Source: Marinifilum breve
GTDB taxonomy: Bacteria > Bacteroidota > Bacteroidia > Bacteroidales > Marinifilaceae
DNA: 64,000 nt
Assembly: GCF_003202155.1 (NCBI RefSeq)
Contig: NZ_QFLI01000002.1
Location: 496,001-560,000, forward strand
Direction of reading: 5' to 3'
In this document: piece by piece, positions 9,401 to 18,276 of the stretch
How positions within the stretch are numbered: the first letter of the stretch is position 1
How the letters are laid out: every line of letters starts with the position of its first letter
Program-made: the position numbers and the translations under genes
Notes under the pieces: model-generated
The model's input: the letters and a program-made list of their open reading frames with translations, nothing else
Databases searched by the model: none
What the model was told of the DNA's origin: nothing

Positions 9401-12400
9401 AAATTCTAAGTGATGGAATTCTTAAAAACACATTCTCGGGTGATATAACAAGGAGAGTTTATCCTATCGTCCGATTTTATTATAAAGAGATTTCCCACCG
9501 AAACAATTATTGGTATAAACTTACACAATCAAAAGGGCAATATTTTGATTTTTTGATTTCCGCAGTATCAGAACTGGATTCTGAAAGTTTAAATAACTTG
9601 GGAGATTATTTGTTTAATGAGTTTCTAGAGAACCCGAAATATTGGAGTGCCAGCATCCAGCGGAAAATTATTAAATCCCTTTTGAATAATGGGTTTGATA
9701 CTGAAAGAGCAGTAGTACAGTTAAGATCTTTGGAAGATTACATGTTAGATGATCATGATATAGATGGTCGTATAACTGAGTGTTTGGCACATTCAAAGGT
9801 ATGGTTCCTTTTGGGTGAATTGAAGGAAGGTGAAAAATGGCTTAAACAAGCTATTCAGGAATCAATAGGAGTAGGTTATAGAAAAGATTATCAATTCAGC
9901 ACATGGATTGCATGGCTAAGAAAAATAAATCTAAAGGATCCATCAAATGCACCAGCAAGGATAAAATGGTTCTTATCTCATTTAAATCATATAAAGGAGA
10001 CTACTGAAGGCAGAGCCTATTGGAACGCCTCTGAAGAATTATTAGAAGTTACATTTGAACATAGCTTATATGATGGTCTTGAACAAACAATCTGGCAATT
10101 GGATCACGACTTAATCGACTTCAAAGATTCAATGTCTCTTTTTATAGAATATTTTGTCAAGCGAGTTAAAACTAAAGGGGAGTTTGATAGTATTATTCAG
10201 TTATATACTGATTTGCACTTACTTCTATCAGAATCTGCAGACACTTCTCTACTTAAACATATTTTGATTAAAGGAGATGAAGTATTAGAGGAAAAGTTTT
10301 TAGAGAAATATGTTCAAAAAATAATTTCTGCTATAAATATTAAAGCATACGAAGAAAACAGATATTATTTGCTTACTGAAATTGATGATTTCTTTTCATC
10401 AAAAGGATTAAGAATAGAAGATTATTATTCGGCTTTTAAAATTCCAACAAAAAAAGAAAGAGATAGTTCATCACATTCTACGAATACCTTAGTGTTAAAA
10501 GAAAATCACGAAAGAATTGAAGAAAGCAAAGTTCTTGAACAAATTGTAACTTTTGATGATTTCAAAAAAATTGTTCAAGAAGAAGATCAAGCCAATTCAT
10601 TTTTTAATTGGTCAAAAGTTATAGAAAAAATTACTCCATTGTTGTCTTCAACTCAAATTGAAGAAGTTGTCAATATAGCTAGACTCGGAAGAAAAGAGTC
10701 AGACTTCTATGCCAAATTAAGCGAGGCTGCTTTTGAACTAGGAGCTACAGACCTTGCCACAAGTCTAGCCAACAAAAGTATTGAATTATCTAGTGAATCT
10801 GGATGGGTTAAATATTATGATGGTGGTACTAGAATCAATGCTTTTAATTCATTGAAAAAAATCAACCCAACACTTTCTGCTGATAAAGCATTTGAAGTAT
10901 TTGCTCATGACGTGGTAAGCGGAAATTATCCAAGTTCTTATATCGAACATCTTGAAGACATAGTTCCGTTACTAGATGAAAACCATAATGAAGAAGAACT
11001 ATGGAATGAAATATATGGTTATCTACAGAGGTTAATGTCAAATAGTAAACCAGTTGAGGATTTGCCAACATTCTTGTCAACTAAGCAACCAATTCTGGAA
11101 ACGTTGGTAAATTATTTAGTGTACCTATCCGAGAGTCCTGTCTCCTTGATTAAGGAACAATCGATTATACTTCTAGCGAAATTTATTAATAAGAACAATG
11201 AATATGCTTTGACTCAATTAATAAATGGTAGATTAGATGATTACATTTCAATGGATGTAATAATGGCATTAACTGAATTAAACTCTTCAATGATTTATGA
11301 AGTCAAATCAAAAATTCAAGACCTAGCCTTATCAAATGATTATCTAATAAGAAAATATTCGAAACATATACTTAGCGAACTAGGAGAAGATGTTCCTATC
11401 CCTAAAAGGATTAATCTACGAAGCATATATTTTTTAGAAATTCCCGAACCTACAAAACTAGGAATTAAAAAAGAGACACATCCCTATTTCCCAGAGGTTG
11501 ATATTAATGATCCAAGAGACCTAATAAGACCGTTTGAGTTTTTAATAAGAGTTTTATCCGAAGAATCTGGGATTGAAGAATTCAACCTTATTTATAGGGC
11601 TCACTCTATCATGAAAGAAATCGGTAAAGAAGAGGAATGGACTGTTGAGTACGAAAAGGAACTGAGAAGTCATTTAGAAGAGATTTATTTAAAATATTCT
11701 TACCCAAGACCTAGGGTGATTACTGCTCGAAGAGCAATAATGCATGTCACTAATGAATTAATCGATTCAGAAACTATTAATGATAGGAGAATTCAAAATC
11801 TTTTAATATCACATGATTATACTGTTCAATTTTTTGATGAAATAGAAAAACCAGAATTCATTCAAACGATTAAAGAAAGAGATTTTGGAGGTGTTGGCAA
11901 TGACTGGTTGGAGCGTATAAGTGATTCGAAAAGGCTAAACGAGACACTATTAGACTATAATGAAAACTTCAAGATTATAGGAGAATACAATCAAGTTAAA
12001 AATTTAGATTGGGGTTCGCCAACTGAAGAATATATGTATCAGATTGCTATTAATGATGAGTTTGATAAAGAAGATAGTTATATTTTTGGTTCTGTTTTAC
12101 ACAAATTAAGCAGCAATTATCATGACTTAAGTGGTGCAGGGCATTTTATTATTGTAATTAGAGATCATAGGTATAATCAATTTGATTTAAAATCTAATTG
12201 GATAGCTTTTAATCCTGATTTAGCAAGATATTTAGGATGGGAACCTGAACCTACAAAATTATTTGCATGGAAAAACTCTCAAGATGAATTAATGGCAGAA
12301 TCAATTTATTGGTCAAATGGGAACATCCAGATGACACCTCGTAAAGATGGAGAAGTCGGGGAAGGTTGGTTGGTTATAGTTTCAGTTGAGGGATTAGAAC

Positions 12401-12510
12401 AGATAAAATCAATCGAGCAAAACTTGTTTCTTCAAAAAAAATTAAAACGATCAAAATATGAAGATTCTGTTCTTATAGATAATCAAATATTTGATACGAA
12501 AAGAATTTAA
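6436..12510 (+). CDS. Giant STAND NTPase with nuclease-like N-terminus, probable phage-defence sensor
   Basis: This 2024-residue protein has three parts. Residues 1-220 look like a PD-(D/E)xK nuclease of the Cap4/DUF4297/Mrr type: GGYLPQFDEFAW, acidic D52/D53 in LDDIQY, and Q66-V-K68 in HAYQVKW. A P-loop NTPase follows, with Walker A GGPGSGKST (277-285) and Walker B IIIIDGLDH (374-382), typical of STAND/NACHT ATPases. From about residue 600 to 1900 it is helical and repeat-like (TPR/HEAT-type solenoid). A small C-terminal domain contains ARYLGWEPEP, ESIYWSNG and GEGWLVIVS. This architecture is that of Avs-type sensors, in which the solenoid recognises a phage protein and the NTPase oligomerises to activate the nuclease. 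Being an Avs relative is inference. The gene is visibly AT-rich and flanked by cassette-like spacers, which suggests transfer. Confidence 0.75.
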   Translation: MNKEIVSASGERAAMGGYLPQFDEFAWFVYLNLVNKKLEWIRIADPKAEKLDDIQYSTFSEIHAYQVKWTIADANISFANFTDLLPLITTSWKNLKKDNPGKKIIPHLITNKPTSSHDSLKDGETKIGSFVDFISEVWLKIKSNQSIDDKWKPILEDLKKISNLNESEFKEFIICFDFQSDYKQKQFSVSNIKYSKEDDDLQQISRFIIEKVASPERVVEFNRQEIINELGWFDRFKTIFNHELIVDRQRYQPIQSTIDLLNSKLAEYENGYLFLQGGPGSGKSTLLNQWSKGLKTRIVRYYAFDFVNPSSHLNFYERGNATHLFFDLVFQLKEAGIYKRNILPYKDLLFLKEVFNEQLRAIGQDYIAGGQSTIIIIDGLDHVPREYKSTTNSFLRELPLPSSLPEGVFIILGSQSYELEDIQQEIKTEFQKGDRTVQIDSLKKEEVHKYIDALDSSIQLSSSQKLQIFEKSQGHPLYLSYLIGKINTTDSIDDTIESFEVIDGSIDNYYKKIWEPIQQDDSLIHFLGLIARINGSINLQFIQEWGFERSILKSFKEKARALFNETEKTLSFFHNSFKQFLLHYTSLDYLTDEFDPKENLVYHNHLAGYYAISKVEKSWKQNHHLFQAKEYDKFISEVTPDSFTDQLLNFRPVEDIKQDAKLGIEIARQTKDIKTLTRYLFSLAEIERRLFNIDPASFTEELLILDKIDIARDYLRTGNTLHCSPSYALKASRLFIEYDCKYEGVTLFNLAYPEIITDSGIAIDDSHRYEEIRDALEEWIYTSPHFETTENILSKIENISFENNTRKNRFEEKEADLFLRLLANLGYSLIDQNKWDDFNNVIEKIDTTSSKGRNSLFQLFQYGIEKCLDLNDSSRANQYLSLLTTHFTKEKTKSIGKIYISDLVYKVTRDIDETFSWIKDVQQPSNVGNKDRLGYDDSLEAFIPLIKLNKLLNLCSKGVSITSAIPSVEQGTDEEVLVEFERMLCLTSQILSDGILKNTFSGDITRRVYPIVRFYYKEISHRNNYWYKLTQSKGQYFDFLISAVSELDSESLNNLGDYLFNEFLENPKYWSASIQRKIIKSLLNNGFDTERAVVQLRSLEDYMLDDHDIDGRITECLAHSKVWFLLGELKEGEKWLKQAIQESIGVGYRKDYQFSTWIAWLRKINLKDPSNAPARIKWFLSHLNHIKETTEGRAYWNASEELLEVTFEHSLYDGLEQTIWQLDHDLIDFKDSMSLFIEYFVKRVKTKGEFDSIIQLYTDLHLLLSESADTSLLKHILIKGDEVLEEKFLEKYVQKIISAINIKAYEENRYYLLTEIDDFFSSKGLRIEDYYSAFKIPTKKERDSSSHSTNTLVLKENHERIEESKVLEQIVTFDDFKKIVQEEDQANSFFNWSKVIEKITPLLSSTQIEEVVNIARLGRKESDFYAKLSEAAFELGATDLATSLANKSIELSSESGWVKYYDGGTRINAFNSLKKINPTLSADKAFEVFAHDVVSGNYPSSYIEHLEDIVPLLDENHNEEELWNEIYGYLQRLMSNSKPVEDLPTFLSTKQPILETLVNYLVYLSESPVSLIKEQSIILLAKFINKNNEYALTQLINGRLDDYISMDVIMALTELNSSMIYEVKSKIQDLALSNDYLIRKYSKHILSELGEDVPIPKRINLRSIYFLEIPEPTKLGIKKETHPYFPEVDINDPRDLIRPFEFLIRVLSEESGIEEFNLIYRAHSIMKEIGKEEEWTVEYEKELRSHLEEIYLKYSYPRPRVITARRAIMHVTNELIDSETINDRRIQNLLISHDYTVQFFDEIEKPEFIQTIKERDFGGVGNDWLERISDSKRLNETLLDYNENFKIIGEYNQVKNLDWGSPTEEYMYQIAINDEFDKEDSYIFGSVLHKLSSNYHDLSGAGHFIIVIRDHRYNQFDLKSNWIAFNPDLARYLGWEPEPTKLFAWKNSQDELMAESIYWSNGNIQMTPRKDGEVGEGWLVIVSVEGLEQIKSIEQNLFLQKKLKRSKYEDSVLIDNQIFDTKRI

Positions 12511-12777
12511 AGATGAGCCCCAACGCTTACATCCATACACATTGCCAAGTCGCTCAAGGCAAACACACAAGCCAAAACTTGCCAAAGAGTATGGCTGCTC
12601 CAACGCTGATTGAAAAGAAAGCACAGGCATACAACAATGTGTCATATGTCATTGGGCAGTTAGTGATAAATTGAACATGAGAACAATTAATAAAGATAGT
12701 AGCGGTTTGAAAGTGAAGTGCCTTGAAATGCCCAACGCCACATACACCAGACCGTTAGCAATCATTAAAAAGAACAA
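12511..12777. other. Cassette-like spacer between STAND and SUKH-like genes
   Basis: The 267-bp spacer has CCAACGC at 12520, 12600 and 12732. It also has an inverted pair, ATTGGGCA (12651-12658) and TGCCCAAC (12729-12736), about 70 bp apart, and CCGTTAGCA at 12752-12760 just before the next gene. GCCCAAC fits the R'' (RYYYAAC) box of integron attC sites, but GTTAGCA does not fit GTTRRRY, so only a resemblance is claimed. Confidence 0.35.
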
Positions 12778-13383
12778 ATGAATTTTGAAGAATATAAAGA
12801 TGAATGGAAGATTTATTGTAATCAATTCATTGTATATGAACTGAAAAACATATTGAACCAAAATATACCTGAATGTGACAAGCAATTTTTAGCAGAGTTC
12901 GGACTTCCTAAAGATGCATCAATGTGTTTAAATTTTACGAATACCAATTACGACAATATCATTTTCAAAGAACTACCCCAGTTGTGTGATATGTATAATT
13001 TAGATTTAGAAGATTGGGATTCGATGGGTAACGAGTATAACAGTCATTACTGCATAGGTTCTGACGGGAGTGGAAATCCTATTTGCATTAATAGTTCTGG
13101 TGAAATAAGAGTGATACTGATGGATTATACATTATCTGGTCAATTTGAATGGGATTTAGTGAACACATCTACTGAAAAAATGGCTAAATGTTTAATAGAA
13201 CAAGAACGGTTCGCTAAGAGTGTGCTTTCATCAACATTAGCTGAAACATTTTATGAAGCAGATATACCTGTAAAGCTTTTTAACAAATATTTTAATAAAC
13301 TATCGGAGATAGACAAGAGTATCTTTGATAGAGAAAGTATATGGCATTTCGAAATTGAGGAACTGAAAGAAAGAATAAAATAA
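12778..13383 (+). CDS. SUKH (SMI1/KNR4)-like protein
   Basis: This is a 201-residue cytosolic protein without a signal peptide. The segment YCIGSDGSGNPICINSSG (residues about 97-114) is the typical SUKH beta-hairpin (G-x-D-x-x-G-x-x-I-x-I). It is preceded by an acidic helical region and followed by a long C-terminal helical segment. SUKH proteins often act as immunity proteins against polymorphic nuclease toxins, but many stand-alone members have unknown roles. No toxin gene is adjacent. The gene starts 4 bp after a spacer with cassette-like motifs, which suggests independent acquisition. Confidence 0.6.
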   Translation: MNFEEYKDEWKIYCNQFIVYELKNILNQNIPECDKQFLAEFGLPKDASMCLNFTNTNYDNIIFKELPQLCDMYNLDLEDWDSMGNEYNSHYCIGSDGSGNPICINSSGEIRVILMDYTLSGQFEWDLVNTSTEKMAKCLIEQERFAKSVLSSTLAETFYEADIPVKLFNKYFNKLSEIDKSIFDRESIWHFEIEELKERIK

Positions 13384-13503
13384 CAAATCAATAACAGAAT
13401 CTCAGTTTAATCATGCAATTCAGTTAAGATCAAAGCTATACTACCCTATTAGTTTGCCCTAACAACAAGAGACATTACATTTACTAACCCATAACTACAC
13501 ACT

Positions 13504-14019
13504 ATGAAAACAAAATTTTTATTGCTCTTCGCATTTCTTTTATTCTCAATTCCAACAATTACAAATGCACAAAAGTGTAAGTATACTCACGAAAAAGTAG
13601 ATGAATTTTCGGGGAAAGTGGAAAGAAGAATCGTGCAGAAGCATAATTTCTATTTCACCTTTGCTTTTTACAGATTAGGCGATGAGTATAGACTGGAATC
13701 CTATGTAAACATTCCTGGCGATCAGGCCTTTTTAATTCCTGAAGGAAGCAAATTGAATTTGAAATTGGGTGATAAGTCTATCATGGAACTCACTTCTGTT
13801 AAAAATGCAACTCCTCAGTCCTTTGTATCAGGCACTCAAATCTTTTCGGGCTTTGCCATGACCTATCCTATTAGCAAAGAACAACTGAAGCAAATTGAAG
13901 AAGTGGGCATCAAATTCATCAGAACTTACCTAAAGGATGAATCATACTACGACATGGCATTAAAAAAGAAAAAGATTGAAAAGACCAAAACCTATGCTAG
14001 CTGTATCGTTAAAGGTTAA
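13504..14019 (+). CDS. Small secreted protein of unknown function
   Basis: This 171-residue protein starts with a clear Sec signal peptide (residues 1-22, cleavage after TNAQ). The mature part is beta-rich (YFTFAFYRLGDEYRLESYV, KLGDKSIMELTS) and ends in a Lys-rich segment before the terminal CIVKG; a second cysteine lies near the mature N-terminus, so a disulphide linking both ends is possible. I do not recognise the family. It likely acts in the periplasm or outside the cell. Confidence 0.6.
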   Translation: MKTKFLLLFAFLLFSIPTITNAQKCKYTHEKVDEFSGKVERRIVQKHNFYFTFAFYRLGDEYRLESYVNIPGDQAFLIPEGSKLNLKLGDKSIMELTSVKNATPQSFVSGTQIFSGFAMTYPISKEQLKQIEEVGIKFIRTYLKDESYYDMALKKKKIEKTKTYASCIVKG

Positions 14020-14208
14020 AGTTTTTGATTCGTAGCTAAAAAACAAAATCTGAGGGCTGGACTGTAAAGCATAGCCCTCGCTGGTACACGATTCTATCGC
14101 GTTCCTTTTTAGAAAACCACATGAGAGGATTGATTTCATCGAACTTCGTTTCGTGCGGTAGCTGAGAGACAAGACATAACGCCATTACCTTAACAAATTA
14201 AAAAAACA

Positions 14209-14928
14209 ATGGAAAAATCAGAATCGGGATCACCCATTTACAGATACGAAAATGTTCAACCAAAAGAATTTGAACCAGCAACGGGAGATTCTTCTATCGA
14301 AGAAATCTCGAATCATATAGAAAAATACGTTGGGAAGATCGAAACAGTATTCCACGAAATTATTTCGGACCAGGTTCATATTGATATACATTGGGTAAAG
14401 CCAACAAAAGAAAGACCATTTCATACTTTGATTACATCTGGAATGAGCGACAAGCCCATGACAACTCCAGAAGATGTGGTAGATGCGGACTTTGCCGAAT
14501 TAAGCATTTGCTTGCCTGAAGAGTGGAAAATTTCAGAAGAGGATTTTAAAGATGAAAAGAATTATTGGCCCATTAGATGGTTGATATCTATGGCAAGATT
14601 TCCTCATGAATATGACACTTGGTTGGGATGGGGACATACATTACCCAATGGAGATCCGGCTGTGCCATTTGCTGAAAACACCGAGTTAAACACAATGCTC
14701 CTACTCCCTACTATTGTATTTGGTGAAGGTTTTCATGAATTAAAGCTCAAAGAAAAATCGATTAATTTTTACACCTTAATTCCCCTTTACAACGAAGAAG
14801 TTGAGTTGAAAATGAGAAAAGGCGTTGAAGCCTTATTCGATGGATTTGACAAATATGGAGTAACAGATATCTTAGATATTCATAGACCCAATACAACAAA
14901 GAAAAAGAAATGGCTTGGACTTTTTTAA
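14209..14928 (+). CDS. Suppressor-of-fused (SUFU) domain protein
   Basis: This 239-residue cytosolic protein carries the bacterial SUFU-domain blocks: HIDIHWVKPTKERPFHTLIT (about residues 57-76), SGMSDKPMTTPED, ADFAELSICLPEEWKIS, and a late LLLPTIVFGEGFHELKL. Bacterial SUFU proteins are frequently found among immunity proteins of polymorphic toxin loci. Here it sits in the accessory region near a SUKH-like gene with no toxin in view, so it may be an orphan immunity or a housekeeping variant. The 189-bp upstream gap holds a small GAGGGCT / AGCCCTC inverted repeat (14052-14079) but no gene. Confidence 0.75.
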   Translation: MEKSESGSPIYRYENVQPKEFEPATGDSSIEEISNHIEKYVGKIETVFHEIISDQVHIDIHWVKPTKERPFHTLITSGMSDKPMTTPEDVVDADFAELSICLPEEWKISEEDFKDEKNYWPIRWLISMARFPHEYDTWLGWGHTLPNGDPAVPFAENTELNTMLLLPTIVFGEGFHELKLKEKSINFYTLIPLYNEEVELKMRKGVEALFDGFDKYGVTDILDIHRPNTTKKKKWLGLF

Positions 14929-14998
14929 AGAAATCAAGGTTTACGAAATTGGCAATTACACACTATTAGATTTGGCAGGAATATACTGGCAATAAACT

Positions 14999-15496
14999 AT
15001 GAATAATTACAATAGACAAATCAAATTGTTATACTTTAAATGGCTACGATTGAAACCCATAAAATTCATCGTAGCTACCACTTTGTTGGGGATTGTATTC
15101 ACCATTCCCATTAAACTGGTTCTTGATTTTGCAGGTGTTGGCGATAGTGATATAGGTGGATTCGATTTTGAGAAGTCTTCACTATTGGAAATGATCATTA
15201 CGGTTATCATTTTGGCTCCTTTGATTGAAACATTGCTGTGTCAGTTGTTACCCATTAAATTGATTCAAGTATTTAAAAGAAATCATTCCAATTTGATTGC
15301 CTTATGGGTTTCTTCTCTGATTTTTTCCTTGGCTCATTACTCCTATAGTATTTGGTACAGCTTTATGGTTTTACCAATGGGATTCTTTCTTGCTAAAACC
15401 TATTTGGTGTTTCAAAGAAGAAAAGAATCCAGTTTTTGGATGACAACAGCTGTTCATGCGTCAAGAAACCTGATCGCTTTAATGGTAATCTTATAA
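14999..15496 (+). CDS. CPBP-like intramembrane protease family protein
   Basis: This 165-residue integral membrane protein has about four hydrophobic segments. It has CPBP/CAAX-protease-like motifs: APLIETLLCQ (motif 1 with a single Glu instead of the usual EExxxR), FSLAHYSYS (FxxxH-type motif 2) and HASRN (motif 3). Only some CPBP homologues are proven proteases, and the reduced first motif makes activity uncertain. It starts 70 bp after the SUFU gene and may be co-transcribed with it. Confidence 0.55.
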   Translation: MNNYNRQIKLLYFKWLRLKPIKFIVATTLLGIVFTIPIKLVLDFAGVGDSDIGGFDFEKSSLLEMIITVIILAPLIETLLCQLLPIKLIQVFKRNHSNLIALWVSSLIFSLAHYSYSIWYSFMVLPMGFFLAKTYLVFQRRKESSFWMTTAVHASRNLIALMVIL

Positions 15497-15520
15497 TGAT
15501 GGGATATATTGATAAACATT

Positions 15521-15550
15521 GCCAAATTACCCCAAACCCCTAAAGGGGCT
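15521..15550 (+). repeat. Short REP-like palindrome (ACCCCTAAAGGGG)
   Basis: The stretch after GCCAAATTA reads CCCCAAACCCCTAAAGGGGC, with CCCCT/AGGGG arms. It is unlike the surrounding AT-rich DNA and like the short G/C palindromes scattered between Bacteroidota genes. Confidence 0.4.
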
Positions 15551-15661
15551 TATTCAACGCACTATTCCCTAATAAAAGGATGAGAATCTGTTAGCTCAAT
15601 GAGATTGAGCGCGAGCTTGCAATACGATACAAATCACTAATAAAACAAAAAAACATTGATA

Positions 15662-16282
15662 ATGAAATTTAAACTTTTGGTTCTGGCTTTATTCTTAAGT
15701 CATTTCACCTACTCACAATCTGTAAAAGATTCTCTATTGAAGAAAGACATTGTAAGCCTGGTTGAGAAAATGGAGTTTATGTATGGCTACGACCAGACTT
15801 TACGCGAGTATACTATTTACAAGACTTTCGATAAGTCGGAAACCAACAGAATAGAAAATCTAAGGGATAGTTTGAAAATGGAAGAGATTTCTTCCCGACA
15901 ATTTGAATCGGAGGATGTGAAGAGGCTCATTTGGAAAAAATACATCAATCCTATGGATGCTGAGCGTACTGAGAGGATGATTGAAATTACAAAGAAATAT
16001 GTTTTCCCAAGAGTGAAACGAATTAGAGAATATTATAAAAAAGACTTTATCGATCCAGAGTTTAACCCCCTAATCATATTTGTGCATTCACCTAAAGAAT
16101 ATTGGAAAGAGCTAAAAGAATTAATGCTTAATGAATACAAGCAGGAGCGAATTAACCAATGTCAGTATGGTTATTTGCTATGGCACTTTACGGGTCGGAA
16201 AAGTCTTCAACCCATGTTGGACAATGGATATGAAATGGTTACGGAAAATGGAAGAACACGACTGAAATCGACTTGTGATTAG
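15662..16282 (+). CDS. Secreted protein of unknown function
   Basis: The start is taken at ATG 15662 (MKFKLLVLALFLSHFTYSQ), which gives a clean signal peptide ending YSQ; a TTG two codons upstream is less likely. The 206-residue product is rich in charged helical segments (VKRLIWKKYINPMDAERTERMIEITKK has Arg/Glu alternation). It ends with a short segment GRKSLQPMLDNGYEMVTENG. I recognise no domain. It lies between the CPBP-like gene and element copy B. Confidence 0.55.
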   Translation: MKFKLLVLALFLSHFTYSQSVKDSLLKKDIVSLVEKMEFMYGYDQTLREYTIYKTFDKSETNRIENLRDSLKMEEISSRQFESEDVKRLIWKKYINPMDAERTERMIEITKKYVFPRVKRIREYYKKDFIDPEFNPLIIFVHSPKEYWKELKELMLNEYKQERINQCQYGYLLWHFTGRKSLQPMLDNGYEMVTENGRTRLKSTCD

Positions 16283-16343
16283 CTCAAATCCCAAATAAAG
16301 AAAGCTTGTAACCAAACATTATCTCATCTATTTTGTGTATTAT

Positions 16344-16451
16344 TAATACCGATAACTATTCAAAATATGCCTTTAGAGCGTTTCACTTCTAAAAGCACTT
16401 TGAATATGGATCGGCATTATACCAGCACATTTTAATTTTTAAATGGTATAA
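16344..16451 (+). repeat. Double-hairpin intergenic element, copy B
   Basis: TAATACCGAT (16344-16353) pairs with ATCGGCATTA (16410-16419). The inner arms TATTCAAA and TTTGAATA extend the stem, and TTTAGA / TCTAAA cap it around the loop CGTTTCACTT. The second hairpin is TTATACC (16417-16423) with GGTATAA (16445-16451). It ends 28 bp before the ABC exporter start. This is the best-formed of the four copies. Confidence 0.75.
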
Positions 16452-16479
16452 GAATAAAACCAAACAGTAATTCTACAGA

Positions 16480-18276
16480 ATGGCAAGATCACACAGTAAC
16501 GACACCTCTAATGTTCCTAAGGGAAAAATTAACCGCAGCGGATTAAGCAGCGCTTTGCGCTTGTACAAATATATCAAACCCTACAGAGGCCAATACTTTT
16601 TAGGGATGTTTTTCTTGTTAGGTTCCAGTTTGGCAAGTCTGGCTTTTCCCAAACTATTAGGCGATTTGGTGAATACGGGAAACAGTACCACTTTGGGACA
16701 AAGCCTGAACCAAACGGTTATTCTTATAGCGATTATCCTGGTGGTGCAAGCCACCTTTGCCTACTTCCGTATTGTGCTTTTTGTAAATGTTACCGAAAAA
16801 TCCTTAGCTGCATTGCGTCAGGCCAGCTATCGTCATTTGATTAAGCTACCCTTACAGTTCTTCGAAACCAGAAGAGTTGGTGAGCTGAACAGCAGAATTT
16901 CGGCAGATGTAATTCAACTGCAGGAGACCATGACCAGTACCTTGGCCGATTTTATTCGACAAATTATTGTGATTACGGGTGGAATCATCCTATTGGCAGT
17001 GATCTCCATCAAGCTTACAGCCTTTATGCTGATTACACTCCCTCCTACCATGATAGCCGCGAGGTTCTTTGGTCGATTTATCCGTAAATTCTCCAAGGAA
17101 GTGCAAACCAAGGTTGCCGATTCGAATACCATTATTGAGGAAACCCTGCAAGGCATACAGAGTGTGAAGGCTTTTACCAATGAATTTCTAGAGATTTCCC
17201 GTTACAAGAAGAAAACTTTGGAAATTGCAGATTTGGGTATGACTCGTGGGAAATATCGAGGCGCTTTTTCTTCTTTCATCATTTTGGGATTGTTTGGTGC
17301 CATTGCTGCTATGGTTTGGCAGGGATCAAGATTGCTGCAGGCAGGAGAAATGGCTGCAGGAGACCTCTTCTCCTTTGTCATCTATTCGGTTTTTGTTGGC
17401 GGAACCATCAGTGGATTAGCCAATGTATATACCAATATCCAGAAATTTATTGGAGCAACAGAGGATCTGTTCAAAATATACGATGAAGTTCCGGAAGAAA
17501 TTCAGGAGATCAAAGAGATCGAATCCAAATACAAAATGAATGGCTCTATACAGCTTAAAAACTTAAGTTTTGCCTATCCTTCCCGCTCGGAACAAAAGGT
17601 TTTGAATGATATCAATTTGGAGATTAGAAGCAACCAAATGGTGGCCTTGGTTGGGCATAGTGGTGCTGGTAAAAGTACCTTGGCTTCCCTCCTTTTAATG
17701 TTGCATCAACCACCAGGCAATAGTTTGTTTTACGATGAGCTCGATTGCCATGCTTATCCCTTATCTTCTTTAAGAAATCAGATTTCGCTGGTGCCACAGG
17801 ATATTTTTCTTTTCGGAGGAAGTATCAAGGAGAATATTGGCTACGGAAAACCCGATGCCAGTGATCAGGAAATATTGGAAGCCGCACAAAAGGCCAATGC
17901 TATCGAGTTTATCGATCGTTTTCCTGAAAAATTTGATACCATTGTTGGTGAACGTGGTACTCAGCTTTCCGGCGGTCAACGTCAAAGAATAGCCATAGCT
18001 CGCGCCATTTTGAACGATCCTAAAATTCTGATTCTTGATGAAGCTACCTCATCACTGGATTCTGAATCGGAACAATTGGTACAGGAAGCATTAGAAAAGC
18101 TGATGCAAGGTAGAACCTCTATTGTTATTGCTCACCGCCTGTCGACGGTTAGACAAGCTGATGAAATTGTAGTGCTGGAACATGGTAAAATTGTAGAGAA
18201 AGGAAATCATGAGGAATTAATGACGCTATCCAATGGTCAATACAAAAAGTTAATTGAATTACAGTACTCCTCATAG
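16480..18276 (+). CDS. ABC exporter, fused permease and ATPase (MsbA/BmrA type)
   Basis: This 598-residue half-transporter has an N-terminal six-helix ABC type-1 exporter domain (residues about 30-330) and a C-terminal nucleotide-binding domain. The ATPase has Walker A GHSGAGKST, Q-loop VPQDIFLF, signature LSGGQRQR, Walker B ILILDEATSSLD and switch His in IVIAHRLST, all intact. It should work as a homodimer in the inner membrane. Substrates in this group include lipids and drugs, and the sequence does not specify one. It is preceded by element copy B and stands apart from the V-ATPase operon (about 480 bp). Confidence 0.9.
   Translation: MARSHSNDTSNVPKGKINRSGLSSALRLYKYIKPYRGQYFLGMFFLLGSSLASLAFPKLLGDLVNTGNSTTLGQSLNQTVILIAIILVVQATFAYFRIVLFVNVTEKSLAALRQASYRHLIKLPLQFFETRRVGELNSRISADVIQLQETMTSTLADFIRQIIVITGGIILLAVISIKLTAFMLITLPPTMIAARFFGRFIRKFSKEVQTKVADSNTIIEETLQGIQSVKAFTNEFLEISRYKKKTLEIADLGMTRGKYRGAFSSFIILGLFGAIAAMVWQGSRLLQAGEMAAGDLFSFVIYSVFVGGTISGLANVYTNIQKFIGATEDLFKIYDEVPEEIQEIKEIESKYKMNGSIQLKNLSFAYPSRSEQKVLNDINLEIRSNQMVALVGHSGAGKSTLASLLLMLHQPPGNSLFYDELDCHAYPLSSLRNQISLVPQDIFLFGGSIKENIGYGKPDASDQEILEAAQKANAIEFIDRFPEKFDTIVGERGTQLSGGQRQRIAIARAILNDPKILILDEATSSLDSESEQLVQEALEKLMQGRTSIVIAHRLSTVRQADEIVVLEHGKIVEKGNHEELMTLSNGQYKKLIELQYSS

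Noticed and set aside
12651-12760. Integron attC site
   Set aside because: GCCCAAC fits one box but the partner GTTAGCA does not fit GTTRRRY, the order of the inverted pair is atypical, and no integrase is in the window.
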